Source: Salimicrobium album
GTDB taxonomy: Bacteria > Bacillota > Bacilli > Bacillales > Halobacillaceae
Reading direction: 5' to 3'
Assembly: GCF_900107115.1 (NCBI RefSeq)
Contig: NZ_FNOS01000011.1
Span: 1 to 39,490 of the forward strand
Length of the DNA: 39,490 bases
Shown here: one piece after another, positions 1 to 10,026 of the stretch
Layout: the number at the start of each line of letters is the position of its first letter
Numbering within the stretch: position 1 is the first letter of the stretch
The notes under the pieces: generated by a model
Database searches by the model: none
The model's input: the letters and a program-made list of their open reading frames with translations, nothing else
What the model was told of the DNA's origin: nothing
Program-made: the position numbers and the translations under genes

Positions 1-93
1 GTCACACCTGTTCCCATGCCGAACACAGAAGTTAAGTTCTTCCGCGCCGATGGTAGTCGGGGTTACCCCCCGCAAGAGTAGGGCGCTGCCACA
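1..93 (+). rRNA. rrf: 5S rRNA, 3' part (5' end outside window)
   Basis: The opening bases match the bacterial 5S core (GTCACACC, CCGAACACAGAAGTTAAG, GATGGTAGTCGGG) and run to the closing GAGTAGGGCGCTGCCA helix at about 92-93. About the first 20-25 nucleotides of the mature RNA lie before the window. It is the last gene of an upstream rRNA operon, directly followed by a strong terminator. The exact 3' end is judged by alignment to the B. subtilis 5S from memory and may be off by one or two bases. Confidence 0.95.
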
Positions 94-98
94 TTGTC

Positions 99-133
99 AG
101 AAGCCCAGAGGCCACCCCCTCTGGGCTTCTTTT
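99..133 (+). terminator. Rho-independent terminator of the upstream rRNA operon
   Basis: A 13-bp perfect stem, AGAAGCCCAGAGG (99-111) with CCTCTGGGCTTCT (118-130), is closed by a 6-nt loop and followed by T residues. It lies a few bases past the 5S gene, as expected for the end of an rRNA transcript. Confidence 0.9.
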
Positions 134-171
134 GTATAGGTAAGACCCCGTCGCTTCGGAAAGGTAAGGGG

Positions 172-208
172 AGACTGCTTTCTGCGTGTGTAGAAGGCAG
201 TCTTTTTC
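172..208 (+). terminator. Second terminator or leader attenuator upstream of yaaO
   Basis: AGACTGC with inner TTTCT (172-183) pairs with AGAA-GGCAGTCT (192-202), followed by TTTTTC. It sits 40 bases before the yaaO start. It may be a back-up terminator for the rRNA operon or a 5' leader attenuator of the yaaO operon. No convincing sigma-A promoter is visible between it and yaaO, so how that operon is transcribed is not clear from the sequence. Confidence 0.65.
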
Positions 209-247
209 TTTGTTATGATTAATGGAGAAAAGAAAGGGAGAACACAA

Positions 248-1675
248 ATGACTCGATATGAAAAAGCCCCTCTTTGGGAAGCTGTAAAGCAGTACCGCCA
301 CGGAAAAGTCGGAAGCTACCACGTGCCCGGCCATAAAAACGGGACTATCTTTGATACGGAGGCCCAGGGAGTCTTCCGTGAGGTGCTGGAAATGGATGCG
401 ACAGAAATTCCGGGTCTTGATGATCTCCACTCCCCACGCGGAGCGATCAAAGAAGCGGAAGAACTGGCTCGTCTTTATTTTAAAAGTGAAAAGACCCGTT
501 TTCTCGTGAATGGAAGTACTTCGGGAAATCTGGCTATGATTCTTGCGGTATGCCGGAGAGGAAGTTTCGTTCTTGTACAGAGAAACGCGCATAAATCCAT
601 ACTCCACGGTATAGAACTGGCTGGGGCCAAGCCCGTGTTTTTGGCTCCGGAATGGGACGCGAGAACCGGAAAGTTCAGCAGCCTGACACCGGAAAGAGTG
701 CGGGAAGGGTTGCGTCAATTTCCGGAGGCGGTGGCGGTCATTGTTACGTATCCGGATTATTTCGGTCACACGTTCAATCTTTCAGCGATAACCTCACTCG
801 TACATGAAGCGGGAAAGCCGGTGCTCGTAGACGAGGCTCATGGCGTACACTTCTCTCTTCACCGTAACTTTCCTGATACTGCGCTTGCAGCGGGTGCGGA
901 CATAGTGGTGCAGTCTGCTCATAAAATGGCTCCCGCAATGACTATGGGAGCTTATTTACATACCCAGGGGTCGCTTGTACCGGGAGAACGTCTGACTTAC
1001 ATGCTCCAGATCGTACAGTCAAGCAGTCCCTCTTATCCCGTTATGGTAAGCCTGGATGTATGTCGGAGATATATGGCGATGTGGGAAGAGAACGGGCTGT
1101 TAACATTTCTCGATGAAGTAAGGGAAGAGCTGGACGCCTGCTGCGGCGAATGGGAGGTTCTGCCTGCGTCGCCACAGGATGATCCCCTGAAAGTGGAGTT
1201 AAAGCCGAGCAGAGTGGACGGGTTCACCCTCGCTTCCATGCTTGAAGAGCAGGGAATATATGCGGAGATGGCCACGAATACCGGGGTGCTTCTGACATTT
1301 GGGCTGGAACGTCCGGAAAGCTGGGAAAATGATAAGGCGGCCTTTTATGAAGTGGCACGCTTATTACAAAAACGGGAAAAGCATGATAAAATAATAGATA
1401 ACAATATATCTTTTCCCCCGGTTCAACAGCTCGATGTACAGTATGAAGAGATGGAAGATCTGCATCAGGTCTCTCTTCCACTCGAAAAAGCAACGGGGCA
1501 CATAGCTGCTGAAGCGGTCATCCCCTATCCGCCGGGCATTCCTCTTATCCTTAAAGGAGAGAGGATCAGGCAGGAGCAGGTGGAACACATTCGCACGCTC
1601 ATAGAGAATAGAGCAGTATTTCAAAATGAAAACATAGAAAAAGCAGTAACTATATTTCAGGAAGAATGGTCGTGA
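248..1675 (+). CDS. yaaO: PLP-dependent Orn/Lys/Arg decarboxylase family protein YaaO
   Basis: 475-residue cytosolic fold-type I PLP enzyme of the Orn/Lys/Arg decarboxylase family, predicted to remove CO2 from a basic amino acid to give a polyamine or precursor. The exact substrate cannot be read from sequence. The cofactor site is clear: DEAHG from Asp195 (ring-N contact) and SAHKM with the Schiff-base lysine Lys226. The N-terminal SYHVPGHKNG is also a family signature. The start at 248 is preferred over an in-frame ATG at 215 because AAAGGGAG lies at proper distance before it and the family N-terminus fits. It heads an operon: tmk starts 6 bases after its stop. In B. subtilis csfB, xpaC and yaaN lie between the rRNA operon and yaaO; they are absent here. 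Confidence 0.88.
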   Translation: MTRYEKAPLWEAVKQYRHGKVGSYHVPGHKNGTIFDTEAQGVFREVLEMDATEIPGLDDLHSPRGAIKEAEELARLYFKSEKTRFLVNGSTSGNLAMILAVCRRGSFVLVQRNAHKSILHGIELAGAKPVFLAPEWDARTGKFSSLTPERVREGLRQFPEAVAVIVTYPDYFGHTFNLSAITSLVHEAGKPVLVDEAHGVHFSLHRNFPDTALAAGADIVVQSAHKMAPAMTMGAYLHTQGSLVPGERLTYMLQIVQSSSPSYPVMVSLDVCRRYMAMWEENGLLTFLDEVREELDACCGEWEVLPASPQDDPLKVELKPSRVDGFTLASMLEEQGIYAEMATNTGVLLTFGLERPESWENDKAAFYEVARLLQKREKHDKIIDNNISFPPVQQLDVQYEEMEDLHQVSLPLEKATGHIAAEAVIPYPPGIPLILKGERIRQEQVEHIRTLIENRAVFQNENIEKAVTIFQEEWS

Positions 1676-1681
1676 CTAGGT

Positions 1682-2305
1682 ATGTTCATTACATTTGAAG
1701 GAGGCGAAGGAGCCGGAAAAACGACGGTCCTCAAGCTTCTTCACGAAGAGTTCGAAAATCAGGGGTATGACGTGCTCGCAACGAGAGAGCCGGGAGGGAT
1801 CCGGATATCCGAAAAAATACGTGATGTCATCCTCGATCCCGTCCACAGGGAAATGGATGCAAAGACAGAGGCGCTTCTTTATGCCGCTGCCAGGCGTCAG
1901 CATCTGACGGAAAAAGTGATTCCTGCCCTGAAAGAAGGTAAAATCGTCCTTTGTGACCGTTTCGTCGATTCAAGTCTCGTATATCAGGGGGTAGGACGCG
2001 GGCTCGGCATTTCCGAAGTGATGGCAATCAATGAATTCGCCATAGAAGAGTGGATGCCGGATGTCACCCTGTTTTTTGATATCACCCCGGAACGCGGGCT
2101 TGCGAGAATCGATGCCAATGATACGAGAGAGAAGAATCGGCTTGACCTCGAAGACATCGAGTTCCATCGGACAGTATATGAAGCTTATCTCGAACTCGTC
2201 GCAAGGTACCCGGACAGGGTGGAGAGGATCGATGCCGATCAGTCTCTTGAAAAAGTGACCGAAGAAGCCCGTCAGGCTCTGCGTCGACACACGAACAGAC
2301 AGTGA
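1682..2305 (+). CDS. tmk: Thymidylate kinase
   Basis: 207 residues, the usual length. It phosphorylates dTMP to dTDP with ATP for DNA precursor synthesis. Visible motifs are the P-loop GGEGAGKTT at residues 7-15, REPGG at 35-39 (dTMP-binding loop), CDRFVDSS with Asp92-Arg93, and an Arg-containing lid region around 142-155. There is no strong ribosome site: only TAGG lies directly before the ATG and the start is 6 bases from the yaaO stop, which suggests translational coupling. Same operon as darA, yaaR and holB, a typical replication-linked cluster in Bacillaceae. Confidence 0.97.
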   Translation: MFITFEGGEGAGKTTVLKLLHEEFENQGYDVLATREPGGIRISEKIRDVILDPVHREMDAKTEALLYAAARRQHLTEKVIPALKEGKIVLCDRFVDSSLVYQGVGRGLGISEVMAINEFAIEEWMPDVTLFFDITPERGLARIDANDTREKNRLDLEDIEFHRTVYEAYLELVARYPDRVERIDADQSLEKVTEEARQALRRHTNRQ

Positions 2306-2328
2306 TTTATTTCTACTAAAAAATATGA

Positions 2329-2670
<342 letters not shown>

Positions 2671-2691
2671 ATTGAGTGAGGGAGCGCTTTT

Positions 2692-3132
2692 ATGAAAATA
2701 AGTCAGGATATGCGCGTTCAGATGGAAACGCAGTATAAGCAGGATGCGCGGACGGGAGCGAAAGCCCGGTCTTTCGAGTCACTGGTACGTACAGAGACAG
2801 GTCAGCTGCAGAAAGAGCAGCTGAACCGGCTGCTGGCGGGAATCTCCGCCCAGGGAGAAAGACTCGCCCGCGATCGTTCCTTCCGGGAACTTGCCAAATA
2901 TAAAAAAATGATCAGGGAGTTCGTGAAAGAATCCGTACAGTACGGAATGAATCTGAAGCATTCGCACAGCTGGAGCCGGTCCGGTCAGAACCGGAAGCTG
3001 ACGATTGTGGAAGAAGTGGATGAGAAGCTTGCTGAACTGACGGAAGCCGTGATGACCCGGGAAGACAGTAAAATGGATCTTTTAGGCCTGATCGGTGAAA
3101 TAAAGGGTCTGTTAATCAATTTATATACGTAA
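2692..3132 (+). CDS. yaaR: YaaR family protein of unknown function (DUF327)
   Basis: 146-residue charged, mainly helical protein with no signal peptide or membrane segment. It matches the conserved YaaR family by size, position between darA and holB, and by the closing part with VEEVDEKLAELTEAV and LIGEIKGLLINLYT. No catalytic motif is visible and no function is assigned. GAGGGAG precedes the ATG. The steady position beside holB and ricT in Bacillaceae suggests a role near replication or the Y-complex, but that is only context. Confidence 0.85.
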   Translation: MKISQDMRVQMETQYKQDARTGAKARSFESLVRTETGQLQKEQLNRLLAGISAQGERLARDRSFRELAKYKKMIREFVKESVQYGMNLKHSHSWSRSGQNRKLTIVEEVDEKLAELTEAVMTREDSKMDLLGLIGEIKGLLINLYT

Positions 3133-3144
3133 GGGCGGACAGAG

Positions 3145-4134
3145 ATGGAACGTTGGAGCCAACTGAAAGAAACGCAGCCGCTTGCGGCACAGATGCTTAT
3201 AAACAGTTATGATAAAGACAGAATGGCGCATGCCTATCTTTTTTACGGCCATCGGGGGACCGGGAAGCGTGAAGCGGCCCGTCTCCTGGCAAAAACGCTT
3301 TTCTGTCCGTATACCGCAGATACAGAACCGTGTCAGGAATGCCGGGAGTGCCGGCGCATCGACTCCGGGAATCACCCCGACCTGCACTGGATCATACCGG
3401 ACGGAGCCTCGATCAAAAAAGAACAGATTCTCGAACTGCAGAAAGAATTCACGTATACAGGGCTTGAATCCGATCGAAAAATCTACGTTGTGGAGTCCGC
3501 CGATTTAATGACGGTCAACGCTTCGAATCGTCTGCTGAAATTCCTGGAAGAACCGGGAAGGGATACTACGGCGATTCTCCTGACGGAAAACAGTGAAGCG
3601 ATTTTGCAGACCATCCGTTCGAGGTGTCAGCAGATCGCCTTCCAGCCTCTGAATCATGAAAGAATGAGGAATTATCTGATGGAGGAGGGCATTTCGAAGT
3701 CAAACGCTTTCCTTTTGAGCGAACTGACGAATAACGCGGAAGAAGCGAAGGAAATGCTTGAGGGAGACTGGTTTGCCAATGCTCGAAAATTAGTGATACA
3801 ATTGACGGAAGTACTTCAATCGAAACCGAATGAAGCACTATTGTTTGTCAATCATCAGTGGATGCCTCATTTTTCCGAAAAGGATACGCTTCAGCGCGGT
3901 CTGGACGTCCTCATGCTATGGTATAAGGACATTCTTCACGAACACCTCGCTCGTGAAGAAGCTGTCGTATTCATTCAGGAACAGGAGAAGAGAGAACAGG
4001 CGATGATGCGGTGGTCCCGTGCACAAGTCACCTCCTGTATGTCCGGAATTATGGAGGCGAAACGTCACATACACCAGAACGTTCACCCCACACTCGTGAT
4101 GGAACAACTTACACTTCAATTGCAAAGGTGTTGA
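3145..4134 (+). CDS. holB: DNA polymerase III delta-prime subunit (clamp loader)
   Basis: 329-residue AAA+ clamp-loader subunit that, with DnaX and HolA, opens the sliding clamp on DNA. Seen: Walker A-like GHRGTGKR at residues 35-42, zinc ligands Cys54, Cys63, Cys66 and Cys69, a VVESADLM segment replacing a classical Walker B, and IRSRCQQI, the SRC arginine-finger motif. The length equals the Bacillus family. It starts 12 bases after yaaR and ends 6 bases before ricT, so all are co-transcribed. Confidence 0.95.
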   Translation: MERWSQLKETQPLAAQMLINSYDKDRMAHAYLFYGHRGTGKREAARLLAKTLFCPYTADTEPCQECRECRRIDSGNHPDLHWIIPDGASIKKEQILELQKEFTYTGLESDRKIYVVESADLMTVNASNRLLKFLEEPGRDTTAILLTENSEAILQTIRSRCQQIAFQPLNHERMRNYLMEEGISKSNAFLLSELTNNAEEAKEMLEGDWFANARKLVIQLTEVLQSKPNEALLFVNHQWMPHFSEKDTLQRGLDVLMLWYKDILHEHLAREEAVVFIQEQEKREQAMMRWSRAQVTSCMSGIMEAKRHIHQNVHPTLVMEQLTLQLQRC

Positions 4135-4140
4135 TCCGTA

Positions 4141-4968
4141 ATGGTCGAAGTAGTAGGTGTGCGCTTTAAGCAGGCAGGAAAAGTTTATTTTTTCGCTCCT
4201 GGTAACTTGAAGTTGACGACGAGTGATTACGTCATTGTCGAAACGGTGAGAGGCATTGAGTTTGCGAAAGTCGCCATCTCCAACCGCACGGTAGACGAAG
4301 AAGATGTAGTTCTTCCGTTAAAACAAGTCATCCGGGAAGCTGACGAGAAGGATAAGCTCACTGTCCAGGAGAATAAAGTCCAAGCACAGGAAGCCTATGA
4401 TACATGTGAGAAGAAGATTAAGGAACATAAGCTGGATATGAATCTGGTGGAAGTTGAATATACATTTGATCGCAATAAAGTGATCTTTTATTTTACAGCG
4501 GATGGACGGGTGGATTTTCGAAATCTCGTCAAAGACCTCGCCTCCGTTTTCCGTACGCGCATCGAGCTGCGTCAAATCGGAGTAAGAGATGAAGCGAAAA
4601 TGCTCGGAGGCATCGGCCCATGCGGTCGTATGCTGTGCTGTTCCACGTTTCTCGGGGACTTCGAGCCCGTTTCCATAAAAATGGCGAAAGACCAGAACCT
4701 CTCCCTGAATCCGGCTAAAATTTCCGGTCTCTGCGGGCGTCTGATGTGCTGTCTGAAGTACGAAAACGACGACTACGAAGAGGCGAAACGCATCTTGCCG
4801 GACCTCGGAGAACGTATTTCCACGTCTCTCGGCGACGGGAAGGTCGTAGGGCTGAATATGCTTGAGCGTGTTGTACAGATTGAGTTCAAAGATCAGGAAA
4901 ATGCTTTGGAGTACTCCCTTCAGGAACTGATAGATGAAGGAGTGCTTGAAACAAATGGTGCAGAGTAG
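4141..4968 (+). CDS. ricT: Y-complex subunit RicT (YaaT), PSP1 domain, Fe-S protein
   Basis: 275-residue protein matching RicT/YaaT, a PSP1-domain member of the RicA-RicF-RicT complex. In B. subtilis this complex guides RNase Y in mRNA processing and also promotes Spo0A phosphorylation and competence. The conserved cysteine clusters GPCGRMLCC (Cys161, Cys166, Cys167) and GLCGRLMCC (Cys198, Cys203, Cys204), the iron-sulfur ligand region, are both intact. AAAGGTG precedes the ATG by about 10 bases and overlaps the holB end. Retention despite the loss of local sporulation genes fits the general RNA-processing role. Confidence 0.95.
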   Translation: MVEVVGVRFKQAGKVYFFAPGNLKLTTSDYVIVETVRGIEFAKVAISNRTVDEEDVVLPLKQVIREADEKDKLTVQENKVQAQEAYDTCEKKIKEHKLDMNLVEVEYTFDRNKVIFYFTADGRVDFRNLVKDLASVFRTRIELRQIGVRDEAKMLGGIGPCGRMLCCSTFLGDFEPVSIKMAKDQNLSLNPAKISGLCGRLMCCLKYENDDYEEAKRILPDLGERISTSLGDGKVVGLNMLERVVQIEFKDQENALEYSLQELIDEGVLETNGAE

Positions 4969-4984
4969 CAAGGAGAGAGGGACA

Positions 4985-5326
4985 CTGAATAAGAAAAATG
5001 TGATTGAAAAGTTCACTCATTTGGAATCACAGATCGGGGATCTTCACCAACAGCTTGGGGACCTGAAGGAGCAGCTGGCTATGCTGATTGAAGAGAACCA
5101 GCATCTCTCTATCGAAAACCATCATCTGCGGCAGCGTCTCGATCGGGAAAATGCCGAAAGAGAAGCGGCAGAGGGAGGCGGTGTGCCTGTCCGGCCCGTA
5201 GTCGGAGAAGGCTACGACAATTTAGCCCGTCTTTACGAAGAAGGCTTTCACATATGTAATCTGCATTTCGGAAGCCCAAGAGACGAAGATTGTCTGTTCT
5301 GTCTCTCTTTCTTAAACCGCAGTTAG
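4985..5326 (+). CDS. yabA: Replication initiation control protein YabA, probable CTG start
   Basis: 113-residue regulator that in B. subtilis binds DnaA and DnaN and limits re-initiation. The N-terminal half is a coiled coil with heptads around [19 protein letters not shown] and [16 protein letters not shown]. The C-terminal zinc region carries His/Cys ligands in [10 protein letters not shown] and DCLFC. The reading frame is open from 4934, but the family N-terminus (MDKKELF... in B. subtilis, from memory) aligns with LNKKNVIEK starting at CTG 4985. AGGAGAGAGG ends 4 bases before that codon and overlaps the ricT stop. The alternative ATG at 4955 would add ten residues and has a poorly spaced site. 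Last gene of the yaaO operon. Confidence 0.88.
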   Translation: MNKKNVIEKFTHLESQIGDLHQQLGDLKEQLAMLIEENQHLSIENHHLRQRLDRENAEREAAEGGGVPVRPVVGEGYDNLARLYEEGFHICNLHFGSPRDEDCLFCLSFLNRS

Positions 5327-5334
5327 TTATTTCG

Positions 5335-5370
5335 GGACTCCCCTGGGTGCAGGGGGGTCCTCTTTTCTTT
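5335..5370 (+). terminator. Rho-independent terminator after yabA
   Basis: GGACTCCCCTG (5335-5345) pairs with CAGGGGGGTCC (5350-5360) across a GGTG loop, followed by TCTTTTCTTT. It closes the long yaaO-yabA operon. Confidence 0.85.
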
Positions 5371-5399
5371 ATTCATACCAGGCGGGAGGAAACGGGAAC

Positions 5400-6140
5400 G
5401 TGGTTCACTTATACGAAGACGAAAGAATAGATTATTTGCTTGCAGAAGAAAACAGAAGAATTATACAGAGCCCGAGCGTATTCGCATTCTCTCTGGATGC
5501 CGCTTTTCTGGCGAGATTCGCCTCTCTGCCGCGGACGAGAGGGAAGATTCTTGATTTATGTACCGGAAACGGGGTACTGCCCCTCTTTTTCCTTAACCAC
5601 TCCAACGTACCGATCACCGGCGTGGAAATCCAGGAGAGGCTGTATGACATGGCCGTCCGGAATGTAGAGCTGAACGGAGCGGCAGAACAGGTGTCCATGA
5701 TCCACGGAGATCTGAGGGAGATGCCGGCTTATTTCAAAAATGATAAATTCGATCTTGTAACCGTGAATCCGCCGTACTTCAAGACGACGGATGGCGTGAT
5801 GAGGAATGAAAATGAACATTTGAAGATCGCACGTCACGAAGTCGCCTGTACGCTTGAAGAAGTGGTGGAAGCATCCTCCCGACTGGCAAAATCCGGCGGG
5901 AAAGTAGCGATGGTCCACCGGCCCGAACGTTTCGTCGAAATCATTGAGGCGTTCCGCAAGCATAAGCTGGAACCGAAGCGGGTCCGTTTCGTTTATCCGA
6001 ATGCGAAAAAAGAAGCGAATATGCTGCTGATCGAAGGGGTACGGGACGGGAAGCCGGGGCTCGGCATTCTGCCCCCTCTCTATGTATATGAGGAAGACGG
6101 TGGCTACACACAAGAAGCGGCACAGATGCTGTATGGATGA
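5400..6140 (+). CDS. trmN6: tRNA1(Val) (adenine37-N6)-methyltransferase (YabB), GTG start
   Basis: 246-residue SAM-dependent methyltransferase of the TrmN6/YfiC type, which methylates A37 in tRNA. The SAM-binding motif I DLCTGNGVLPLFF lies at residues 52-64 and the catalytic NPPY, typical of amino-group DNA/RNA methyltransferases, at 123-126. The GTG start at 5400 follows GGGAGGA by 9 bases. Its stop overlaps the start of yazA, so the pair is translationally coupled. No clear promoter is seen between the upstream terminator and this gene. Confidence 0.92.
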   Translation: MVHLYEDERIDYLLAEENRRIIQSPSVFAFSLDAAFLARFASLPRTRGKILDLCTGNGVLPLFFLNHSNVPITGVEIQERLYDMAVRNVELNGAAEQVSMIHGDLREMPAYFKNDKFDLVTVNPPYFKTTDGVMRNENEHLKIARHEVACTLEEVVEASSRLAKSGGKVAMVHRPERFVEIIEAFRKHKLEPKRVRFVYPNAKKEANMLLIEGVRDGKPGLGILPPLYVYEEDGGYTQEAAQMLYG

Positions 6141-6390
6141 GCACATCGTTTACGTCCTCAAGTGCCGGGACGACACGTTGTATACAGGATACACGAACAA
6201 CCTGCCTGCACGTCTGAAAAAACATGAAGCAGGACAGGGAGCGAAGTATACGAGAGGCAGAGCTCCTTTTGAAGTCGTCTATACGAAAATATTTTCGACG
6301 AAAAGCGAGGCCCTCCGGGAAGAATACAAAATTAAAAAACTGTCCCGCACAGCCAAGGAAAAGCTTATACAGGGAGTGGATGAAGGATGA
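6133..6390 (+). CDS. yazA: GIY-YIG domain protein YazA
   Basis: 85-residue single-domain GIY-YIG nuclease-fold protein of the YazA/UPF0213 family. The two signature strands are VYVLKC and LYTGYTNNL, followed by RLKKHEAGQGAKYTRGR with the conserved arginine; a glutamate follows in the REEYKIKKL helix. An upstream in-frame ATG at 6082 lies inside trmN6, while the start at 6133 overlaps its last 8 bases and gives the usual family length. It lies in the conserved order trmN6-yazA-rsmI, so it is a housekeeping gene rather than a homing endonuclease. The biochemical role is unknown to me. Confidence 0.9.
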   Translation: MDEHIVYVLKCRDDTLYTGYTNNLPARLKKHEAGQGAKYTRGRAPFEVVYTKIFSTKSEALREEYKIKKLSRTAKEKLIQGVDEG

Positions 6391-7256
6391 AGACGCAAAA
6401 AAGTTTCCGGGGACATAAGGAGGAAGGTACGCTGTACATCGTCCCCACGCCGATCGGGAATCTGGAGGATATGACGTACCGGGCCGTGCATACGTTACAG
6501 TCGGTCGATAAGATTGCAGCGGAAGATACCCGCAACACGAAGAAATTGACCCGGCACTATGATATTGACACTCCACTGATCAGTTACCACGAACATAACC
6601 GGAAAAGCCGGGCGGAGGAACTGATCGCCTGGCTCGGAGACGGCCTTTCCGTAGCGCTGGTCAGTGATGCCGGAATGCCGGGGATTTCCGATCCCGGGGA
6701 GGAAATCATAAATCAGGCGGTGGCAGAAGATATTCCGGTCGTCGTACTTCCCGGTGCCAACGCGGCACTCGTCGCTCTGGTCGGTTCGGGACTGCCGGCG
6801 GAACACTTCTTTTACTACGGATTTTTACCCCGGAAAAAGAAGGACAGAGTGAAGGAACTGGAAACGTGGAAGAACTTTCCGGAAACGATGGTATTTTATG
6901 AATCTCCGCACCGTCTGAAACAGATGACGCAGGATTTATACGAGGTATTCGGTGACCGTCGCGTTTCTTTTGCCCGCGAACTGACGAAACAGTATGAAGA
7001 GTTTCTGCGGGGAGATCTTTCCGACGTCCTCACCTGGGTGGAGGAAACGGAGCTGAAAGGCGAGTTCTGTATCGTGGTCGAAGGAGGCGAAGAGGAAGAG
7101 AAATCATTCTGGTGGGATTCGCTCACTCTGGAGGAACACGTCGGATCTTACGTGGAGGAAGGACTGAGGGATAAAGAAGCCGTCAAAAAAGTAGCGGTGG
7201 AGCGCGGTCTGCCGAAACGTGAAGTATACCGGGCGTACCATGTGGAAGAGGATTAA
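6387..7256 (+). CDS. rsmI: 16S rRNA (cytidine1402-2'-O)-methyltransferase RsmI
   Basis: 289-residue SAM-dependent rRNA methyltransferase of the tetrapyrrole-methylase fold, modifying C1402 in the decoding centre of 16S rRNA. Signatures are LYIVPTPIGNLEDMT (residues 16-30), AAEDTRNTKKL (about 45-54) and VSDAGMPGISDPG (92-104). Its ATG overlaps the yazA stop in an ATGA arrangement. It is last in the trmN6 operon and faces abrB, with which it shares the terminator at 7269-7315. Confidence 0.96.
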   Translation: MKTQKSFRGHKEEGTLYIVPTPIGNLEDMTYRAVHTLQSVDKIAAEDTRNTKKLTRHYDIDTPLISYHEHNRKSRAEELIAWLGDGLSVALVSDAGMPGISDPGEEIINQAVAEDIPVVVLPGANAALVALVGSGLPAEHFFYYGFLPRKKKDRVKELETWKNFPETMVFYESPHRLKQMTQDLYEVFGDRRVSFARELTKQYEEFLRGDLSDVLTWVEETELKGEFCIVVEGGEEEEKSFWWDSLTLEEHVGSYVEEGLRDKEAVKKVAVERGLPKREVYRAYHVEED

Positions 7257-7268
7257 AGAATAAAAAAG

Positions 7269-7315
7269 AAGCACTTTTACCTTCTCTCTCTGTTGGTAAA
7301 AGTGCTTACTTTTTT
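7269..7315. terminator. Bidirectional terminator between rsmI and abrB
   Basis: AAGCACTTTTACC (7269-7281) pairs with GGTAAAAGTGCTT (7295-7307) over 13 perfect base pairs. A T-run follows on the right and an A-run precedes on the left, so it can end transcription from both convergent genes. Confidence 0.9.
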
Positions 7316-7332
7316 AAAAAGAGGTCGAAATA

Positions 7333-7605
7333 TCAGAATTTGCTCTGAATTTCTTTGACCAGCTGTTCGGCGCCTTCTTTACTGAGAACCAGATTGCCGC
7401 CTGCAAGCTTAATGTTGTCATCAGCCACTTCCCCGGTGACCTGACAAGCCATGGATGGCTGATATTTCTTAAGAACGATGCGGTCGTCGTCTACGTATAT
7501 TTCCAACGCATCTTTCTCATTGATGTCCAGGGTACGGCGTAATTCGATAGGAATAACGACGCGTCCCAGTTCGTCCACTTTACGGACGATTCCAGTAGAT
7601 TTCAT
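7333..7605 (-). CDS. abrB: Transition-state regulator AbrB
   Basis: 90-residue DNA-binding regulator with the N-terminal swapped-hairpin SpoVT-AbrB fold. MKSTGIVRKVDELGRVVIPIELRRTL is nearly identical to B. subtilis AbrB, and the C-terminal multimerisation part (CQVTGEVADDN...) is also conserved. The B. subtilis protein represses many post-exponential genes, among them spoVG. AAGGGGAGAG precedes the ATG on the minus strand. The C-terminus is a few residues shorter than B. subtilis AbrB. It has its own promoter at 7663-7694 and a Spo0A-box-like pair at 7636-7652. Confidence 0.96.
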   Translation of the reverse strand: MKSTGIVRKVDELGRVVIPIELRRTLDINEKDALEIYVDDDRIVLKKYQPSMACQVTGEVADDNIKLAGGNLVLSKEGAEQLVKEIQSKF

Positions 7606-7635
7606 AGTGTTTCTCTCCCCTTACTTCAAAAGTTA

Positions 7636-7652
7636 GTCGTCTGATTTCGACG
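7636..7652 (-). promoter_or_regulatory. Degenerate Spo0A-box-like pair downstream of the abrB promoter
   Basis: Read on the minus strand the site is CGTCGAAATCAGACGAC, two 7-mers separated by 3 bases. The B. subtilis abrB operator as I recall it is TGTCGAATAATGACGAA, two 0A boxes with the same 3-base gap, also just downstream of the -10. Here the first box matches 6 of 7 and the second 5 of 7. Whether Spo0A still binds cannot be told from sequence. Confidence 0.45.
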
Positions 7653-7662
7653 ATGGTTCGGA

Positions 7663-7694
7663 ATTATAGTACCAAAGTTTGCCAATCATGTCAA
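7663..7694 (-). promoter_or_regulatory. Sigma-A promoter of abrB
   Basis: On the minus strand TTGACA (7694-7689) is followed after 17 bases by TACTAT (7671-7666), with an overlapping TATAAT (7668-7663) at 20 bases. The -35 is perfect. It lies about 60 bases before the abrB start. Confidence 0.7.
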
Positions 7695-7795
7695 TTAGCA
7701 TGTTCTAAATAACGAAAAAACTTTTACATATCTGTATACGGGTGTCTATACCTGTTTCGAGAAGGGAGTCTTCCCCCTGCACAAACCCCGATTTT

Positions 7796-7825
7796 TTGAC
7801 AGGACGGACCTATTTTCGGTATATT
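7796..7825 (+). promoter_or_regulatory. Sigma-A promoter of metS
   Basis: TTGACA (7796-7801), an 18-base spacer, then TATATT (7820-7825). No T-box leader or specifier stem is present in the roughly 50-base leader that follows, so metS does not look tRNA-controlled here. Confidence 0.75.
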
Positions 7826-7869
7826 TTAAAGTTAGGAATGACTATTTATAAGAAGTCTCGTAATCATAA

Positions 7870-9825
<1,956 letters not shown>

Positions 9826-9851
9826 GAAAACGTTCGGGATAAAACAGATAA

Positions 9852-9888
9852 CGGGAAGCGGATGTTCCCGCCGGTTTCCGGATTTTTT
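9852..9888 (+). terminator. Probable terminator of metS
   Basis: CGGGAAGCGG (9852-9861) pairs with CCGGTTTCCG (9871-9880) with one wobble and one mismatch, over a 9-nt loop, followed by ATTTTTT. It lies 26 bases after the metS stop. Confidence 0.65.
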
Positions 9889-9889
9889 G

Positions 9890-9963
9890 AAGAACAGCAC
9901 GGAGACTCCTGAGGCGTCGGCACAAGTTGAGGCCGGGCCCGTGGGAGGCGACGTGCTGTTCTT
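9890..9963. repeat. Long imperfect hairpin between metS and tatD
   Basis: AAGAACAGCACG (9890-9901) and CGTGCTGTTCTT (9952-9963) form a perfect 12-bp stem enclosing 50 bases with smaller pairings such as CGGC with GCCG. The interior starts GGAGACTCCTGAGG; GGAGACTCCTG is, from memory, a piece seen in interspersed palindromic repeats of many Bacillaceae. A-rich and T-rich flanks mean it could also stop transcription in both directions. It differs from the 123-bp repeat family elsewhere in this window. Confidence 0.6.
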
Positions 9964-10026
9964 TTGTTATCTTTTTGTTTTGCCCCTGAATCTTTGTCAT
10001 GAATATCCGGAAGGAGGAAACACAAT

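Noticed and set aside
32-769. 245-codon minus-strand frame over 5S, terminators and yaaO
   Set aside because: It runs through rRNA and two terminators on the other strand and has no family resemblance.
6133-6390. yazA as a homing endonuclease or mobile gene (GIY-YIG)
   Set aside because: It is in the standard trmN6-yazA-rsmI operon with overlapping ends and normal composition.
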